Below, piece by piece: positions 6,103 through 7,243 of a DNA stretch of 7,243 nucleotides (positions are counted from its first letter, which is position 1; every line of letters begins with the position of its first letter). This DNA comes from Actinomycetota bacterium. GTDB lineage: Bacteria; Actinomycetota; Actinomycetes; S36-B12; UBA5976. The DNA lies in contig RGCY01000062.1 in NCBI GenBank assembly GCA_009918865.1, positions 1 through 7,243 of the forward strand. The letters run 5' to 3'. The notes beneath the pieces are model-generated. The model was given only the letters and a program-made list of their open reading frames with translations. It had not been told where the DNA came from and did no database searches. A program made the translations under genes and the position numbers.

Positions 6103-7243
6103 CGCGTCACCACCGGAAGCATCGTCGCGGCTGCTGGAGCGAAGGCGATGTTCGCTGGCGTGGTCATGCCTTGCTCAAACTCCTCACGGAAGTACTTGAC
6201 TGCTGCCGGGAACGGTGTCGCAGCAGCATCGCCCAACGCACAGAATGAGCGGCCAGCAATTTGGGAACAGACGGAACCAATGGTTTCAAGATCTGATGCA
6301 GTGCCACGACCAGCCTCAAATTTGCTGAGCATGTGCGTCATCCAATATGTACCTTCACGACACGGCGTGCACTTACCGCACGACTCGTGCTTGTAGAAAC
6401 GAAGCCAACCTGTGACAGCACGCACGACACTCGTGGTTTCGTCGAACACCATCGGAGTGCCAGTGCCCAACATGGAACCTGCAGCGGCTATGTCTTCGTA
6501 GGTGAGTGGCAAGTCGAGATGTTCTTCAATCAACATCGGCACCGACGAACCACCGGGTAGCCAGAACTTGACCTTGTGACCAGACCGCACGCCGCCTGCG
6601 TGGTCAAGTAATTCGCGCATGGTGATGCCTAGTGGCGCTTCATAGATGCCTGGACGATTGACATGCCCGCTGACCGCAAACAACTTAAAGCCGGGTGACT
6701 TCTCGGTTCCGAATTGACGGAACCAATCAACACCGCCATTGATGATGGCTGGCACATTCGCAATGGTCTCCACATTGTTCACAACTGTTGGAGATGCGTA
6801 GAGCCCCGCAACCGCCGGGAATGGTGGCTTCAAACGCGGTTGGCCACGGCGACCTTCAAGAGAATCAAGCAATGCAGTTTCTTCACCGCAGATATATGCG
6901 CCAGCACCTGCGTGCACCACCACATCAAGGTTGAAGCCGCTACCCGAGATGTTCGCGCCGAGAAAACCAGCCGCATAAGCCTCGCGAACTGCGGCGTTCA
7001 CGCGACGAATCACATGTGGCACTTCACCGCGGATGTAGATGAATGCGTGGTTGGCACGGATTGCATAGGCGGCAATGATGATGCCTTCAATCAGCGCATG
7101 TGGGTTAGCCATCATCAACGGAATGTCTTTGCAGGCACCCGGCTCAGATTCGTCGGCGTTGATGACTAAGTAGTGCGGTTTGCCATCGTTTTGAGGGACG
7201 AATGACCACTTCAGGCCGGTGGGGAAGCCTGCACCACCGCGAC
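6099..7243 (-). CDS. nuoF: NADH-quinone oxidoreductase subunit F, 5' end off the window
   Basis: NuoF is the NADH-oxidising, FMN-binding subunit of complex I. The visible frame gives 380 residues from the codon at 7241-7239; the family has about 430-450, so roughly 50-70 N-terminal residues lie beyond the window. The FMN/NADH site is complete as far as seen: RGGAGFPTGLKWSF (visible residues 1-14, the glycine-rich loop), NADESEPGACKD (28-39) and GAYICGEETALLDSLEG (114-130). Cluster N3 is bound by Cys288, 291, 294 (SCGKCTPCREG) and Cys334 (FCALGDAAATP). A short Ala/Pro-rich tail follows. The TTG at 7118 and the ATGs just after it lie inside the conserved domain and are not starts. The stop overlaps nuoG as ATGA, so the two should be co-translated. 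Confidence 0.97.
   Translation of the reverse strand, partial: RGGAGFPTGLKWSFVPQNDGKPHYLVINADESEPGACKDIPLMMANPHALIEGIIIAAYAIRANHAFIYIRGEVPHVIRRVNAAVREAYAAGFLGANISGSGFNLDVVVHAGAGAYICGEETALLDSLEGRRGQPRLKPPFPAVAGLYASPTVVNNVETIANVPAIINGGVDWFRQFGTEKSPGFKLFAVSGHVNRPGIYEAPLGITMRELLDHAGGVRSGHKVKFWLPGGSSVPMLIEEHLDLPLTYEDIAAAGSMLGTGTPMVFDETTSVVRAVTGWLRFYKHESCGKCTPCREGTYWMTHMLSKFEAGRGTASDLETIGSVCSQIAGRSFCALGDAAATPFPAAVKYFREEFEQGMTTPANIAFAPAAATMLPVVTR

Noticed and set aside
6099..7118. NuoF starting at the TTG at 7118
   Set aside because: The frame continues upstream to the window edge with the conserved FMN-binding loop and the NADESEPG motif, so the true start is outside the window.

Overview
The window is a stretch of a respiratory complex I operon (proton-pumping NADH:quinone oxidoreductase, 14-subunit nuo type), read entirely on the minus strand. 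Going down the page from high to low coordinates, the order of transcription is nuoF (start off the window) - nuoG - nuoH - nuoI - nuoJ - nuoK - nuoL (3' part missing). No gene on the plus strand is credible. I see no RNA genes, CRISPR, insertion sequences, promoters or terminators, and no gap longer than 16 bases between genes.

The organism is most likely an actinobacterium (Actinomycetota) of moderate GC (one 60-base line I counted is 55%). The reasons are the complete F-G-H-I-J-K-L order, the 796-residue NuoG with four sets of cluster-binding cysteines, the long hydrophilic tails on NuoH and NuoJ (the latter with a 'PGVYARHNAVDTPALLPDG' segment I associate with actinobacterial NuoJ), and the general wording of NuoI. 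I cannot place it at genus level.

Function by region: nuoF (6099-7243) holds the FMN and NADH site and cluster N3. nuoG (3712-6102) carries the electron wire onward (N1b, N5, N4 and the side cluster N7). nuoI (1906-2454) holds N6a and N6b, which pass electrons to the quinone. nuoH (2447-3715) forms the quinone-channel side of the membrane arm. nuoJ (1124-1909), nuoK (828-1127) and nuoL (1-811) are membrane proton-translocation subunits. Almost every junction is a short overlap (ATGA or GTGA), and nuoH/nuoI overlap by 8 bases, so the proteins are probably translationally coupled. Only nuoK-nuoL is separated.

The one striking anomaly is at the low-coordinate edge. Bases 1-50 are the exact reverse complement of bases 96-145, with a 45-base spacer, inside nuoL. 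NuoL reads as a good family member up to about residue 257 and then turns into residues encoded by the copied antisense strand. The simplest reading is a snap-back (fold-back) chimera at a contig end, formed in amplification or assembly, and not a new biological system. Apart from that the window is ordinary housekeeping sequence.
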